Origin: Candidatus Saccharimonadota bacterium
GTDB lineage: Bacteria; Patescibacteriota; Saccharimonadia; Saccharimonadales; Saccharimonadaceae
DNA: 64,000 bases
Reading direction: 5' to 3'
NCBI GenBank assembly: GCA_017524405.1
Contig: JAFWSJ010000015.1
Coordinates: 124,001 to 188,000 of the forward strand
Made by a program: the position numbers and the translations under genes
The notes under the pieces: generated by a model
What the model was told of the DNA's origin: nothing
The model's input: only the letters and a program-made list of their open reading frames with translations
The model's database searches: none
Part shown: positions 26,762 to 35,179 of the stretch, piece by piece
How positions within the stretch are numbered: the stretch's first letter is position 1
Layout: every line of letters begins with the position of its first letter

Positions 26762-27759
26762 GCTTTGCCCAAGTGCTTCTTGGCGGCCTCAGTTACGACA
26801 CGCCCTTTTGGCGTGCGCTGAATCATGCCAAGTTGCATGAGATATGGCTCGTAATAATCTTCAATCGTAGAAGCTTCGTCGCCAGTTAGAGCAGCGATAG
26901 TACTAAGACCAACTGGTCTGCTGCCGTAGCGATCGATCATCAAAGAAAGCATGTTGCGGTCGGCCGGATCAAGGCCGAGCTCATCGATTTCGAGTAGCTT
27001 CAAAGCGGCTTCCGTAATTGGCTTGTCGATGATGCCATCGCCGTTCACGTCGGCATAATCACGCACGCGCTTTAGCAAGCGGTTTGCGATGCGTGGCGTC
27101 AGGCGTGAGCGCTCCGCGAGCAGCTTTGCGGCGTCAGGTTCAATAGTTGTATTCAATAATTTTGCTGAACGCTCGATGATACTTTTTATATCATCGGGTG
27201 CATAATACTCGAGACGGAAGCTATGGCCAAAACGGTCGCGCAAAGGCCCTGCAATATTACCAGTCTGGGTGGTCGCACCGATCAAAGTAAAGTGCGGCAA
27301 ATCTAGGCGCACACTCCTACCGGCCGTGCCTTTTCCAATTACAATATCGAGTTTGTAATCTTCCATCGCGGAGTAGAGAATTTCCTCGACCGCGCGGCGC
27401 AAGCGATGGATCTCGTCGATGAAAAGAATATCACCATCTGCAAGATTAGTGAGGATGCTAGCGAGGTCGCCTGGCTTTTCGATCGATGGGGCAGAGGTGG
27501 CGCGGAAGTTTGCGCCCATTTCGTGCGCAATCACGCCGGCCATTGTCGTCTTGCCAAGACCCGGAGGGCCGTAGAGCAAAATATGGTCAAGCACATCGCC
27601 GCGCTTCTTCGCTGCGTCGATTGCTAGTTTCAAATTCGTCTTCAAATGCTTCTGGCCGATGTATTCGCTGAAGGTCGTCGGGCGCAAACTAAACTCAACG
27701 TTAGACTCTTCGTTATCGTCTTCGTGTAGGCTAGTATCAATCACTCTCTCAATTGCCAT
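26758..27759 (-). CDS. ruvB: Holliday junction branch migration helicase RuvB
   Basis: 333 residues, normal. Conserved start LRPTTFSEYIGQKHLKTNL, Walker A LLYGPPGLGKTTMAG, Walker B DILFIDEIHRL, sensor LIGATTQTG, and the C-terminal winged helix GLSTIAALTGDEASTIEDYY with RTPKGRVVT. RuvB is the AAA+ motor that, with RuvA, moves Holliday junctions for RuvC. On the minus strand TATAAT (27766-27771) ends 6 bases before the ATG, predicting a leaderless mRNA. Confidence 0.97.
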   Translation of the reverse strand: MAIERVIDTSLHEDDNEESNVEFSLRPTTFSEYIGQKHLKTNLKLAIDAAKKRGDVLDHILLYGPPGLGKTTMAGVIAHEMGANFRATSAPSIEKPGDLASILTNLADGDILFIDEIHRLRRAVEEILYSAMEDYKLDIVIGKGTAGRSVRLDLPHFTLIGATTQTGNIAGPLRDRFGHSFRLEYYAPDDIKSIIERSAKLLNTTIEPDAAKLLAERSRLTPRIANRLLKRVRDYADVNGDGIIDKPITEAALKLLEIDELGLDPADRNMLSLMIDRYGSRPVGLSTIAALTGDEASTIEDYYEPYLMQLGMIQRTPKGRVVTEAAKKHLGKA

Positions 27760-27816
27760 AGCTCTATTATACCATCTGACGAAAAACTGCTAAAATAGAT
27801 AGAAACAGGAGGTTTT

Positions 27817-28356
27817 ATGGCAGAAATTAAAGGTACCAAAACAGAGCAAAACCTAAACGCCGCATTCGCAGGCGAGTCTCAGGCGCGCGTAAAATATCAG
27901 TTCTATGCAAGCAAAGCCAAAAAGGAAGGCTACGAGCAGATTTCTGCAATCTTCCAGGAAACTAGCGACAACGAAAAAGAGCATGCCAAAATTTGGTACA
28001 AGCTCCTTCATGACGGTGTTGCCGACACGATGACCAACCTCAAAGACGCCGCTGACGGCGAGAACTATGAGTATACCGACATGTATAAAAAATTCGCCGA
28101 GGACGCTCGCGAAGAAGGCTTCAATGAAATCGCTGAGCTCTTCGAAAAAGTTGGCGAAATTGAGAAGCATCACGAAGAGCGCTATCGCAAACTCATCGAA
28201 AATATCGAGAAAGGCATGGTTTTCAAAGGCGATGGCGTCACTGTTTGGAAGTGCCGCAACTGTGGCTACATCCATATTGGCGACTCGGCTCCAGAAAAGT
28301 GCCCAGTCTGCGACCACCCGCAATCCTACTTTGAAATCCAGGCCGTTAATTATTAA
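27817..28356 (+). CDS. Rubrerythrin
   Basis: 179 residues with both parts of the family. An N-terminal ferritin-like four-helix domain has its diiron Glu/His ligands ([34 protein letters not shown]), and a C-terminal rubredoxin-like site has two CxxC pairs ([15 protein letters not shown]). It reduces hydrogen peroxide in anaerobes. Preceded by an AGGAGG site and TAAAAT, so unlike most core genes here it has a leader. The TAA overlaps the next ATG (TAATG). Confidence 0.95.
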   Translation: MAEIKGTKTEQNLNAAFAGESQARVKYQFYASKAKKEGYEQISAIFQETSDNEKEHAKIWYKLLHDGVADTMTNLKDAADGENYEYTDMYKKFAEDAREEGFNEIAELFEKVGEIEKHHEERYRKLIENIEKGMVFKGDGVTVWKCRNCGYIHIGDSAPEKCPVCDHPQSYFEIQAVNY

Positions 28357-29096
28357 TGGCTAGACGTTATCGCGCGCATCGTATCGGGGCGGCTTTAGTA
28401 ATTGCCTTGGCTTTTGCTGCATTCCTTTTGCTAAACCCAAAAGCCTACGAAAAGGCAAGTCTGCTCTGGCTCGGCGAGAAACTTCCAGAATATCGACTTG
28501 AGCAGACGAAGGCCGATTCGCTACTTGCGAAAGACGTCCTCGAAAACCTCGCGGTCAAAGAAAAATACACCGACACGAAGTACTATCGAAAAGCCTTTTA
28601 CGACAACTGGGGCTCAACCGCGAATGGCTGCAATACGCGCGAGGCGATTCTTGGACGAGATTTAAAAGATGTGGCATATAAACCAAATTCTTGCAAAGTG
28701 CAAACCGGCACGCTCAATGATCCATATACGGGCAAAACAATCGAGTTTGTGCGCGGCCAAGACACTTCGAGCGTTGTTCAAATCGACCACGTTGTGGCAC
28801 TCAGCAATGCATGGGCAAGCGGGGCAGCATTACTCGATAAAGATGCCCGTTATGATATTAGCCAGGATCCGTTAAACCTTCTTGCCGTTGATGGCCCAGC
28901 TAACCAAGAAAAATCCGACCAAGCTGCCGACACTTGGCTGCCGAGCAACGAAGCATTTCGCTGCCAATATGTGGCGCGCCAAATCTCCGTGAAATACAAA
29001 TACAAACTCTGGGTTACGCCGGCCGAAAAACTCGCCATGCAAAAAGTCCTCGCCGACTGCCCAGACGAGCCTACTCGAGGACTAGAAAATCAGTAA
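28356..29096 (+). CDS. Secreted HNH endonuclease, DUF1524/GmrSD-type
   Basis: 246 residues. A membrane segment or signal anchor (residues 10-26) is followed by the nuclease core: WGSTANGCNTREAILGRDLK, then VVQIDHVVALSNAWASGA with the catalytic DHV, and PLNLLAVDGPANQEKSDQAA with the Asn residues of the HNH fold. It should act outside the membrane, possibly degrading captured DNA before ComEC-type uptake; that link is inferred. Translationally coupled to rubrerythrin and overlaps the convergent RNase HII gene by 26 bases. Confidence 0.85.
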   Translation: MARRYRAHRIGAALVIALAFAAFLLLNPKAYEKASLLWLGEKLPEYRLEQTKADSLLAKDVLENLAVKEKYTDTKYYRKAFYDNWGSTANGCNTREAILGRDLKDVAYKPNSCKVQTGTLNDPYTGKTIEFVRGQDTSSVVQIDHVVALSNAWASGAALLDKDARYDISQDPLNLLAVDGPANQEKSDQAADTWLPSNEAFRCQYVARQISVKYKYKLWVTPAEKLAMQKVLADCPDEPTRGLENQ

Positions 29097-29967
29097 CTTG
29101 GTAATTGTCGCCGCTAGCGGCAATCGCTGCGAGTCGTGCGGATTTATTTTGGAACTTCTTCAAATATAACTCTGCTGCGAAGCGCATTTGTTCTTGCTTC
29201 TTTTGCGTGATCGCATCGAGTCCGCCACCCATGCGGCGATATTTTACTTCCGTAAAATACAAAACATCGTCTTTTTCTGACACGATATCAATCTCGCACC
29301 ATTTCGTCTTCCAGTTGCGTGCGCGGATTTTGTGGCCGAGGCCTTCGAGATATTTAGCGGCCGCGTCTTCGCCTCTATGGCCAGCATCTACATTGTGCGC
29401 TAGCTCGGCGACTGGGCGGAAGCTTTTGCGGTGTTCCTCGCAGGGGCCTAGATCTTCGAGCGCCGCGCGGTGCAGAGCAGTGCCGTAGCCAACATGCTTT
29501 TCAAAACCGTAGCCGGGGAAACGCTCGGCTAGTTCAATCATATAGTTATCGCGCGCGACTTTTGCAATAATCGAGGCGGCAGAAACTTCTGGCACGAGTG
29601 CGTCGGCTTTTGGCAGAACTGAAACGTATTTGCCGAGCGGGGTATCGCTCAGGAAATTCACGGTACCATCAATAATAATTTCGTTAAACTCTGGCTTCTG
29701 TGCCTGCACAGCTTTTACGGCTTCGCGGCAAGCTTTGCGGAGGGCCGCGGAGAGTCCAAGCTCATCGAGCTCGGCTGCGGAAACCCAGCCCAGCCCGCAA
29801 TAGGCCTTCTCGTGAATCTCGGCCGCTAGCTTCTCGCGGCGTTTCGCGGTCAACTTTTTGCTGTCGCTCAAACCTTCAATGGACTCGCGTAAAACACACG
29901 CGCCCACAACAAGAGGCCCCGCCCAGGGGCCTCTGCCAACTTCATCTATTCCTAGTAGCTTTTTCAA
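29071..29967 (-). CDS. rnhB: RNase HII fused to a YraN/UPF0102 nuclease-like domain
   Basis: 298 residues. Residues 1-190 are RNase HII: LLGIDEVGRGPWAGPLVVGA with the DEVGRG site, LSDSKKLTAKRRE, IIIDGTVNF, and VSAASIIAKVARD. From about residue 196 a second domain starts (GHRGEDAAAKYLEGLGHKI, CEIDIVSEKDDVLYFTEVKY), matching the UPF0102/YraN family of restriction-endonuclease-like fold with the EID and ExK residues. rnhB and yraN are often neighbours in bacteria; here they share one chain. The product probably repairs RNA-containing or processed DNA, though the YraN function is not well known. Confidence 0.92.
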   Translation of the reverse strand: MKKLLGIDEVGRGPWAGPLVVGACVLRESIEGLSDSKKLTAKRREKLAAEIHEKAYCGLGWVSAAELDELGLSAALRKACREAVKAVQAQKPEFNEIIIDGTVNFLSDTPLGKYVSVLPKADALVPEVSAASIIAKVARDNYMIELAERFPGYGFEKHVGYGTALHRAALEDLGPCEEHRKSFRPVAELAHNVDAGHRGEDAAAKYLEGLGHKIRARNWKTKWCEIDIVSEKDDVLYFTEVKYRRMGGGLDAITQKKQEQMRFAAELYLKKFQNKSARLAAIAASGDNYQVTDFLVLE

Positions 29968-29969
29968 GC

Positions 29970-30419
29970 TTAAGCTTCCGTTTTCTCTTCGGCTGGAGCC
30001 TCAGTCTCGGCTGGAGCTTCGACTGGTGCTTCTTCCTCAGCTGGGAGTTCGTTCACTGCATGGCGATCGAAATCCTTCTGAGAGAGGCGAGCGGACTTAC
30101 CAGAACGCTCACGGAGGAAGCGGAGATTGTTGCGGCGAACCTTGCCACGGCGGACAATTTCGACCTTTTCTACGAGAGGGCTGTGCATGAGGAAGCTCTT
30201 CTCGACACCGACACCGCTCGTGACCTTGCGGACAACGATACGCTCAGTATGGGAAGCCTTGCGATCAACACGGATAACAGTACCTTCAAAAATCTGAATG
30301 CGGAACTTGTCACCTTCCTTAATTTTTTGCGACACACGCACCGTGTCGCCAGAACGCACGTCAATCACGGCCTTCTTTTTCTGTGCATCACCCACTTTTT
30401 TCAATAGTTCAAACGACAT
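29970..30419 (-). CDS. rplS: Ribosomal protein bL19 with acidic tail
   Basis: 149 residues from the ATG at 30419, chosen because AAAGG lies 8 bases upstream; the longer open frame upstream is not L19-like. The core RSGDTVRVSQKIKEGDK, then FEGTVIRVDRKASHTERIVVRK and SPLVEKVEIVRRGKVRRNNL, is bL19, a 50S protein at the subunit interface. After about residue 115 comes an E/A/P-rich acidic tail (EEEAPVEAPAETEAPAEEK) absent from ordinary bL19. rnhB follows after two bases. Confidence 0.95.
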   Translation of the reverse strand: MSFELLKKVGDAQKKKAVIDVRSGDTVRVSQKIKEGDKFRIQIFEGTVIRVDRKASHTERIVVRKVTSGVGVEKSFLMHSPLVEKVEIVRRGKVRRNNLRFLRERSGKSARLSQKDFDRHAVNELPAEEEAPVEAPAETEAPAEEKTEA

Positions 30420-30503
30420 ATATTTACCTTTAATATTAAAAACTTTCCTCATTTTATCACATTTTTCACTGTTTGAAAAGGGTTTTATAGGTATAATATA
30501 GGT

Positions 30504-31082
30504 ATGATCGCTCATATTAAAGGCATTTTGACCGAAAAATTCGACAACTCTGTAATTATTGACGTGAATGGCGTCGGCTACGAGGTGGCACTGAGCGCCA
30601 TCGACTACGACCAGCTCAGTCTCGACGACGAGATAAAACTCTACACTTATCATCTTGTGCGCGAGCAGTCTGAGGAGCTTTTTGGCTTCACGAGCCTCGC
30701 CGCCAAGAAACTATTTGAACTACTGATATCTGTTCAAGGCGTTGGCCCGAAGGCTGGCATGGCAATCTTAAGCCTCGCGCCAGCCGAAGAAGTCCGTAAC
30801 GCCATTGCGAACGCCGATTCTGCCTATATCTCTAAGGCTAGCGGTGTCGGCAAAAAGTCCGCTGAGCGCGTTATTGTCGATCTTCGTGACAAGGTTGGCC
30901 TGCCGACCTATTATGGCCGCAAGTCTGATCCGGCCGCAGCGAAACCTGCCGAAAACGACGAGGCACTCGACGCGCTCATGGCGCTCGGCCTCACGCTCGC
31001 TGACGCAACCAAGGCGCTCGAAGGTGTCGACTCAACTCTCAGTGTCGAAGAGCGCATTCGCCAAGCGCTCAAAAATCGCTAA
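30504..31082 (+). CDS. ruvA: Holliday junction helicase subunit RuvA
   Basis: 192 residues. OB-fold start MIAHIKGILTEKFDNSVII, central helix-hairpin-helix pair VQGVGPKAGMAILSL and ASGVGKKSAERVIVDL, and a C-terminal UBA-like domain that contacts RuvB (EALDALMALGLTLADATKAL). RuvA holds the four-way junction open for RuvB. TATAAT at 30492-30497 ends 6 bases before the ATG. Confidence 0.97.
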   Translation: MIAHIKGILTEKFDNSVIIDVNGVGYEVALSAIDYDQLSLDDEIKLYTYHLVREQSEELFGFTSLAAKKLFELLISVQGVGPKAGMAILSLAPAEEVRNAIANADSAYISKASGVGKKSAERVIVDLRDKVGLPTYYGRKSDPAAAKPAENDEALDALMALGLTLADATKALEGVDSTLSVEERIRQALKNR

Positions 31083-31092
31083 AAGTTTATGC

Positions 31093-31121
31093 TTGAATGG
31101 CCAAAAATCCTTTGCTACAAT
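31093..31121 (+). promoter_or_regulatory. Promoter of the small structured transcript
   Basis: TTGAAT and TACAAT are 17 bases apart, with TGC before the -10 as in an extended -10 element. Transcription should begin near 31128. Confidence 0.6.
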
Positions 31122-31127
31122 AATATA

Positions 31128-31251
31128 CGTTGCTCTGGGAACGTGTGTTGTCCAACATGTTTGGGGAAATAGTCGTAAAGAGCGATGGCTCTGCTAGTTT
31201 TATGGGAAACTAATAAAAGAAGCGGGGCAAAATTACTAAGCAGGAGAAACC
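31128..31251 (+). ncRNA. Structured leader RNA with competing helices
   Basis: About 120 bases between promoter and a tiny ORF. GCTCT (31132-31136) and GCTCT (31188-31192) can each pair with AGAGC (31179-31183). CTCTGCT (31189-31195) can also pair with AGCAGGAG (31239-31246), which contains the ribosome site. TAGTTT and AAACTA form another hairpin (31195-31212). The arrangement allows a state in which the ribosome site is masked and one in which it is free. Read by eye; no match to a known RNA family was recognised. Confidence 0.5.
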
Positions 31252-31323
31252 ATGAAAAAGCGTAACCGCAAGGGGACGCTCCAAGTGGATGTACTTCATT
31301 GGAATGAGTTCATTGAAGTATAA
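31252..31323 (+). CDS. 23-residue peptide
   Basis: A tiny ORF preceded by an excellent AGGAG site 5 bases before the ATG, in its own transcription unit with promoter, leader and terminator. The peptide starts MKKRNRKGTLQVD and ends in WNEFIEV: basic first half, acidic hydrophobic second half, no membrane segment. It resembles no family I know. Because the terminator follows directly, it is not a leader peptide for a downstream gene on this strand. It may be the product itself or a sensor ORF. Confidence 0.5.
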   Translation: MKKRNRKGTLQVDVLHWNEFIEV

Positions 31324-31352
31324 AAATATCTGCCTCAAGGCAGATATTTTTT
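31323..31352 (+). terminator. Terminator after the 23-residue ORF
   Basis: A 12-pair stem (AAAATATCTGCC and its complement) around TCAA ends in T residues. It can act on both strands and so may also end the convergent DsbA-like transcript. Confidence 0.85.
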
Positions 31353-31358
31353 GTCAGC

Positions 31359-32090
31359 CTATTCTTCGCTCTTTGCTTTCGGCCCGGTTTCGATTCCGTT
31401 AGCCTTGAGCTCCTTATTGATCATCTCTTCGATTAGGTCTTCGATCGGTTTTTCGGACTCCATGTTAGCGAGTTCGCCATTCACAAAAATTGATGGAGTG
31501 GCGTTAACTTTGTCGTTGTTTTTCCCGAGATTGCGGTCGAAATCGATTTTCTTTTGAATGTTGGTGCTACTAAGTTCGCTGACGAATTTTTCGACGTCGC
31601 CTTTGCCGTCGGTTATCTCCACGAAATATGAAGAGAAGATGTCGGTGCGTTTCTGAGTGTCATAAATCGACTCCCACTCATTCTGGTTATCATAAAGCGT
31701 TTCGAGCATTTCCCAGTAATAACCCTGTTCGCCCGCAGATTCTACGGCCGCACTAGCAGCGCGAGCGTTCTGATGATAGCTCAAAGGGAAGTGACGGAAG
31801 ACGAACGCGACGCGATCGCCGTAATTCTCATATAGCTTATGCATTTTTGGCATCATCGAGCCGCAGCCTGGGCATTGCGGGTCGGCGTATTCAACGACGA
31901 TGACTTTCGAATCGGCTTTGCCGCGTACGTGATCGCCAATATTGCCGTTTTCTTCCGAAGCCTCGATGATCGAGCGCGCATCAAATTTCGTATAGTCAGT
32001 CTTGTCATTGGAATTTAGTGACGCCCACGCAATAAGTCCGCCAAATGCCGCCAAGATAATAATAATTGCTGCAACTGTAACTTTGTTCAT
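31359..32090 (-). CDS. DsbA-like thiol oxidoreductase, membrane anchored
   Basis: 243 residues. One N-terminal membrane segment (residues 4-24), then a thioredoxin fold with CPGC at residues 73-76, FRHFPLSYHQNARAAS and the cis-Pro motif ATPSIFVNG. It should form or shuffle disulfides in exported proteins such as the Cys-rich pilins and surface proteins of this window. A TAAACT on the minus strand ends 6 bases before the ATG, divergent from the tilS promoter in a 34-base gap. Confidence 0.92.
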   Translation of the reverse strand: MNKVTVAAIIIILAAFGGLIAWASLNSNDKTDYTKFDARSIIEASEENGNIGDHVRGKADSKVIVVEYADPQCPGCGSMMPKMHKLYENYGDRVAFVFRHFPLSYHQNARAASAAVESAGEQGYYWEMLETLYDNQNEWESIYDTQKRTDIFSSYFVEITDGKGDVEKFVSELSSTNIQKKIDFDRNLGKNNDKVNATPSIFVNGELANMESEKPIEDLIEEMINKELKANGIETGPKAKSEE

Positions 32091-32124
32091 AAGGATAGTT
32101 TAGCACAGATGGTATAATACCATC
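32091..32124. promoter_or_regulatory. Divergent leaderless promoters for dsbA-like gene and tilS
   Basis: Minus strand TAAACT (32097-32102) and plus strand TATAAT (32113-32118) each end 6 bases before their start codons. The whole 34-base gap serves both genes. Confidence 0.6.
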
Positions 32125-32952
32125 ATGAAAATTTTGGCCGTTTCGGGTGGCATCGACTCTGTTGTTATGTTGCATTTTCTCCGAAATGACCCGGAGGTAA
32201 TCATTGCGCATTTCGACCATGGTATCCGCCCGAATTCAAAAGACGACCGCGTCTTCGTTGAGCGATTGGCAAAACAATACGGCAAACCGTTTTATTATGA
32301 ACGCCAGGAACTAGGCGAGAATTGCAGCGAGGCGACTGCGCGTGAGAAGCGCTATGAATTTCTAAACCGCATCGTGAAAGAGCACGATGGCAAAATCTAC
32401 GTCGCGCATCATGCTGACGACATTTTAGAATCGATCGCAATTAATGTCTTGCGCGGCACCGGTTGGCGTGGCCTTGCTCCTATGGCAAATCCGAATATTG
32501 AACGCCCGCTCATCGACTGGCCGAAGTCGAAAATCTATCGTTATGCCGCGGAGCACAATCTTAGCTTCCGCCAGGACCAGAGTAATACTGAGGGCGACTA
32601 TCTCAGGAATCGTGTCCGCGAACAGCTCCGTTTCGCGAACGATGAGCAGAAGGCGAAGCTGCTAGAACTCTACAAAAAGCAGTGCAATTTGAAAATGGAA
32701 ATCAATTTCATTTTGGACGGCCTGTCCGACAAAAATCGCTACCCGCGCGAGCTCGCTAAGCTAGACATCGCGGCCGAACTCCTCCGTAGTATCCTTGCGA
32801 ACCAGGACGTTCGGCTCACGCGCCCGCAGCTCGATAATTGCAAAAAGGCAATTCTCGAATACGCTCCAGGCAAGCGTTTTAGCCTCGATCGCGATCATTT
32901 TCTCCTTATCGAGCGCTACTCCTTCCTTGTGGAAAACACCCAAGAATGCTAG
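32125..32952 (+). CDS. tilS: tRNA(Ile)-lysidine synthetase
   Basis: 275 residues, a short form without the C-terminal domain of long TilS proteins. The PP-loop SGGIDS is at residues 7-12, followed by IIAHFDHGIRPNSKDD, YVAHHADDILESI and QDQSNTEGDYLRNRVR, all conserved in TilS. It converts C34 of the CAT-anticodon tRNA-Ile to lysidine so that AUA is read. TATAAT ends 6 bases before the ATG. Confidence 0.95.
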   Translation: MKILAVSGGIDSVVMLHFLRNDPEVIIAHFDHGIRPNSKDDRVFVERLAKQYGKPFYYERQELGENCSEATAREKRYEFLNRIVKEHDGKIYVAHHADDILESIAINVLRGTGWRGLAPMANPNIERPLIDWPKSKIYRYAAEHNLSFRQDQSNTEGDYLRNRVREQLRFANDEQKAKLLELYKKQCNLKMEINFILDGLSDKNRYPRELAKLDIAAELLRSILANQDVRLTRPQLDNCKKAILEYAPGKRFSLDRDHFLLIERYSFLVENTQEC

Positions 32953-32963
32953 AATAAAACTGC

Positions 32964-34148
32964 ATGAAAATGCGTTATGCAAAGGGGAAATTATCCCTGT
33001 TAGCTGTGGGCATTTTGTCTTTTGTTAGTATTTTTGTGACTTCCGGAATCTTGAACGCCGTGAATGCTTCTGCCGAAGGCGATGAGCCGCGTATTATTTC
33101 CATTTACGACAGCGGCTCTAGCATCAACGTGAAAAGTGATGCCGCTACTGTTCGCGAAGCGCTCATTCGCGCCAAGATCGAACTAAACCCTGGCGATAAA
33201 ATCGAGCCAGCTCTCGACGAAGAAATCAATTCGAAGAACTTCAATATTAATATTTATCGTGGCCGCGATGCCATCGTACTCGATGGCGAGAAGAAGCTTT
33301 ACGTTCGTACCGCATCGTCGACGCCGAAAGACGTTGCACTTGATGGTGGTGTCGAATTGTTGGAAGCGGACGTCGTGAAAGTTGTTCCATTCAACAATCT
33401 CCTAGAGACCGGTACGACTGTAGCCTATCAGGTTGTCCGCGCAAAAACCATCAACCTAAATTTCTATGGCAAACAAATCGAAAAACGTACCCAGGCCGAA
33501 ACGGTTGCCGACTTCTTGGTTGAGCAGGGTATCGACAGTAATACCGACAAGACTTGGGTTTCACTGCCGCATGACACGAAAATTACCGACGGTATTAGTT
33601 TTGCAATTCAGCCGCAGGGCAAGCAAACTATTACGCTCGACGAAGAGATTCCGTTCCGCGAGACTATCACTTATGATTACGAACTCGATCATGGCAAGCG
33701 TGAGATTATCGAGCCAGGCAAAAATGGCCAAAAGACTGTAACTTATGAAATCGAGATGTATGATGGCGTCGAAAAGTCGCGCCGCACGATTTCTGAAATT
33801 ATCGTTAAGAACGCCGAGACTCAGGAAGTGAAAGTCGGCATGAAAGTCAATCTTCCGACCGGCTCGCATGAAGACTGGATGGCTGCCGTTGGCATTTCAC
33901 CGAGCGACTATGGCTATGTAAACTTTATCATCACGCACGAATCACACTGGAATCCACTCGCGAAGAACCGCAGTTCTGGCGCAACCGGTATTTGCCAGGC
34001 ACTTCCGGGCAAGAAGATGGCATCTGCTGGCGCCGACTGGGAGACTAATCCAATCACGCAGCTCCGCTGGTGTAACGGCTACGCAATTGGGCGCTACGGC
34101 AGCTGGCGCAAAGCTTACGAATTCTGGACAATACATAAATGGTGGTAA
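32964..34148 (+). CDS. Secreted DUF348/G5 protein with lysozyme-like C-terminal domain
   Basis: 394 residues. A signal peptide (about 1-35) is followed by ubiquitin-like DUF348 repeats (AATVREALIRAKIEL, AETVADFLVEQGI), then a G5 domain (RETITYDYELDHGKREII to VEKSRRTISEIIVK) and, from about residue 318, a transglycosylase-like fold (FIITHESHWNPLAKN with catalytic Glu, GATGICQALPG, YGSWRKAYEFW). Rpf/YabE-type proteins of this plan cut peptidoglycan. TAGAAT ends 8 bases before the ATG. ksgA begins two bases after the stop. Confidence 0.9.
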   Translation: MKMRYAKGKLSLLAVGILSFVSIFVTSGILNAVNASAEGDEPRIISIYDSGSSINVKSDAATVREALIRAKIELNPGDKIEPALDEEINSKNFNINIYRGRDAIVLDGEKKLYVRTASSTPKDVALDGGVELLEADVVKVVPFNNLLETGTTVAYQVVRAKTINLNFYGKQIEKRTQAETVADFLVEQGIDSNTDKTWVSLPHDTKITDGISFAIQPQGKQTITLDEEIPFRETITYDYELDHGKREIIEPGKNGQKTVTYEIEMYDGVEKSRRTISEIIVKNAETQEVKVGMKVNLPTGSHEDWMAAVGISPSDYGYVNFIITHESHWNPLAKNRSSGATGICQALPGKKMASAGADWETNPITQLRWCNGYAIGRYGSWRKAYEFWTIHKWW

Positions 34149-34149
34149 T

Positions 34150-34920
34150 ATGAAAAATCGAAAATCTCTCGGACAACACTGGCTAAAAGATCGCGATATC
34201 CTCATCGACATTGCCGATCATGCTTCGGTAGAGAATACAAATGTCGTAGTCGAAATTGGCCCAGGTCTCGGTACGCTAACCTCGGCCCTATTCCAATTCT
34301 TTGAGCAGGTCATTGCCGTCGAGCTCGACGATCGCCTCGCCGAAAACCTGCCAAAATCATTCCCAGGCAAAAATCTCACAGTCGTTCACAAAGATGTTTT
34401 GCAACTCGACTTAAATGAGTTGAATCTCCCAGACAATTACGTCGTAGCGGGGAATATTCCTTACTACATTACTTCGCCAATCATTCAGAAATTCCTCCAT
34501 GCCGAGCATAAGCCGCAGAAAATCGTTCTCCTTATTCAGAAAGAAGTCGCTGAACGCCTCGCTGCCGAAGCAGGAGATTATTCCATCCTCGGCCTCTCGG
34601 CCCAGATTTATGCGAAGGTCACGCTCGGCCCAGTCGTGAAGCGCGAATTCTTTACGCCGCCACCAAAAGTCGACAGCCAAGTCGTTATTCTCGAGCCACT
34701 TGAAGCCCCACTCGCAAACGAAACCACGATGTCGCTCATCAAACTCGGCTTCAGCGCCCCGCGCAAAAAGCTCGCTGGTAATCTTGTTGCTGGTCTCCAG
34801 CTGCCAAAGGAGCGCATCAAAAAGGCCATGGACGCTTGCCAAATCTCCGAAAACGCTCGCCCGGCTGACCTTACGGTCGAGAACTGGGTCGCGCTTGAAA
34901 AAGCCCTAAAAAACGAATAG
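34150..34920 (+). CDS. rsmA: 16S rRNA dimethyladenosine transferase KsgA/RsmA
   Basis: 256 residues from ATG 34150; the longer frame upstream runs inside the previous gene. Motifs: KSLGQHWLKD start, VVEIGPGLGTLTSAL (SAM motif I), AVELDDRLAENL, and NIPYYITSPIIQKFL, the NLPY-type catalytic motif. It methylates two adjacent adenines in helix 45 of 16S rRNA late in 30S assembly. The start lies two bases after the G5 gene stop, so the two are probably co-transcribed; yabE-ksgA linkage is also common in Firmicutes. Confidence 0.96.
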   Translation: MKNRKSLGQHWLKDRDILIDIADHASVENTNVVVEIGPGLGTLTSALFQFFEQVIAVELDDRLAENLPKSFPGKNLTVVHKDVLQLDLNELNLPDNYVVAGNIPYYITSPIIQKFLHAEHKPQKIVLLIQKEVAERLAAEAGDYSILGLSAQIYAKVTLGPVVKREFFTPPPKVDSQVVILEPLEAPLANETTMSLIKLGFSAPRKKLAGNLVAGLQLPKERIKKAMDACQISENARPADLTVENWVALEKALKNE

Positions 34921-34936
34921 AATAAGCTTAAAGATT

Positions 34937-35179
34937 ATGAGCGAAGAAGAAATCAATCAATCACTCGGTGTAACGGAGGCTCCTGTTGCTGAACCGCCGA
35001 AAGATATTGTCCCAGAAGTTGCCGACGAATTACCTAGCCTTAGTACTGTTCCAGAACCAGAAAAACCAGTCGAAAAAGAAGAAAAACCCTTCAGCAAATG
35101 GCCAACCTATGTCCTAATCGGCCTAACCGTCATCGCTGTCGCGCTCGTAACTATCGCGCTTGTTTTGTCTTTGCGTTAA
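34937..35179 (+). CDS. Small single-pass membrane protein
   Basis: 80 residues: an acidic proline-rich N-terminal 55 residues, then one membrane segment (YVLIGLTVIAVALVTIALVL) near the C-terminus, a tail-anchored plan. No family recognised. It follows ksgA by 16 bases and its stop overlaps the stop of the convergent pilus ATPase in a shared TTAA. Confidence 0.6.
   Translation: MSEEEINQSLGVTEAPVAEPPKDIVPEVADELPSLSTVPEPEKPVEKEEKPFSKWPTYVLIGLTVIAVALVTIALVLSLR

Noticed and set aside
31093-31352. tmRNA, SRP RNA or 6S RNA
   Set aside because: No tRNA-like ends or tag with Ala-Ala end, no SRP GGAAGGAAGCAG-type loop, and no long closing helix around a central bubble as in 6S RNA.
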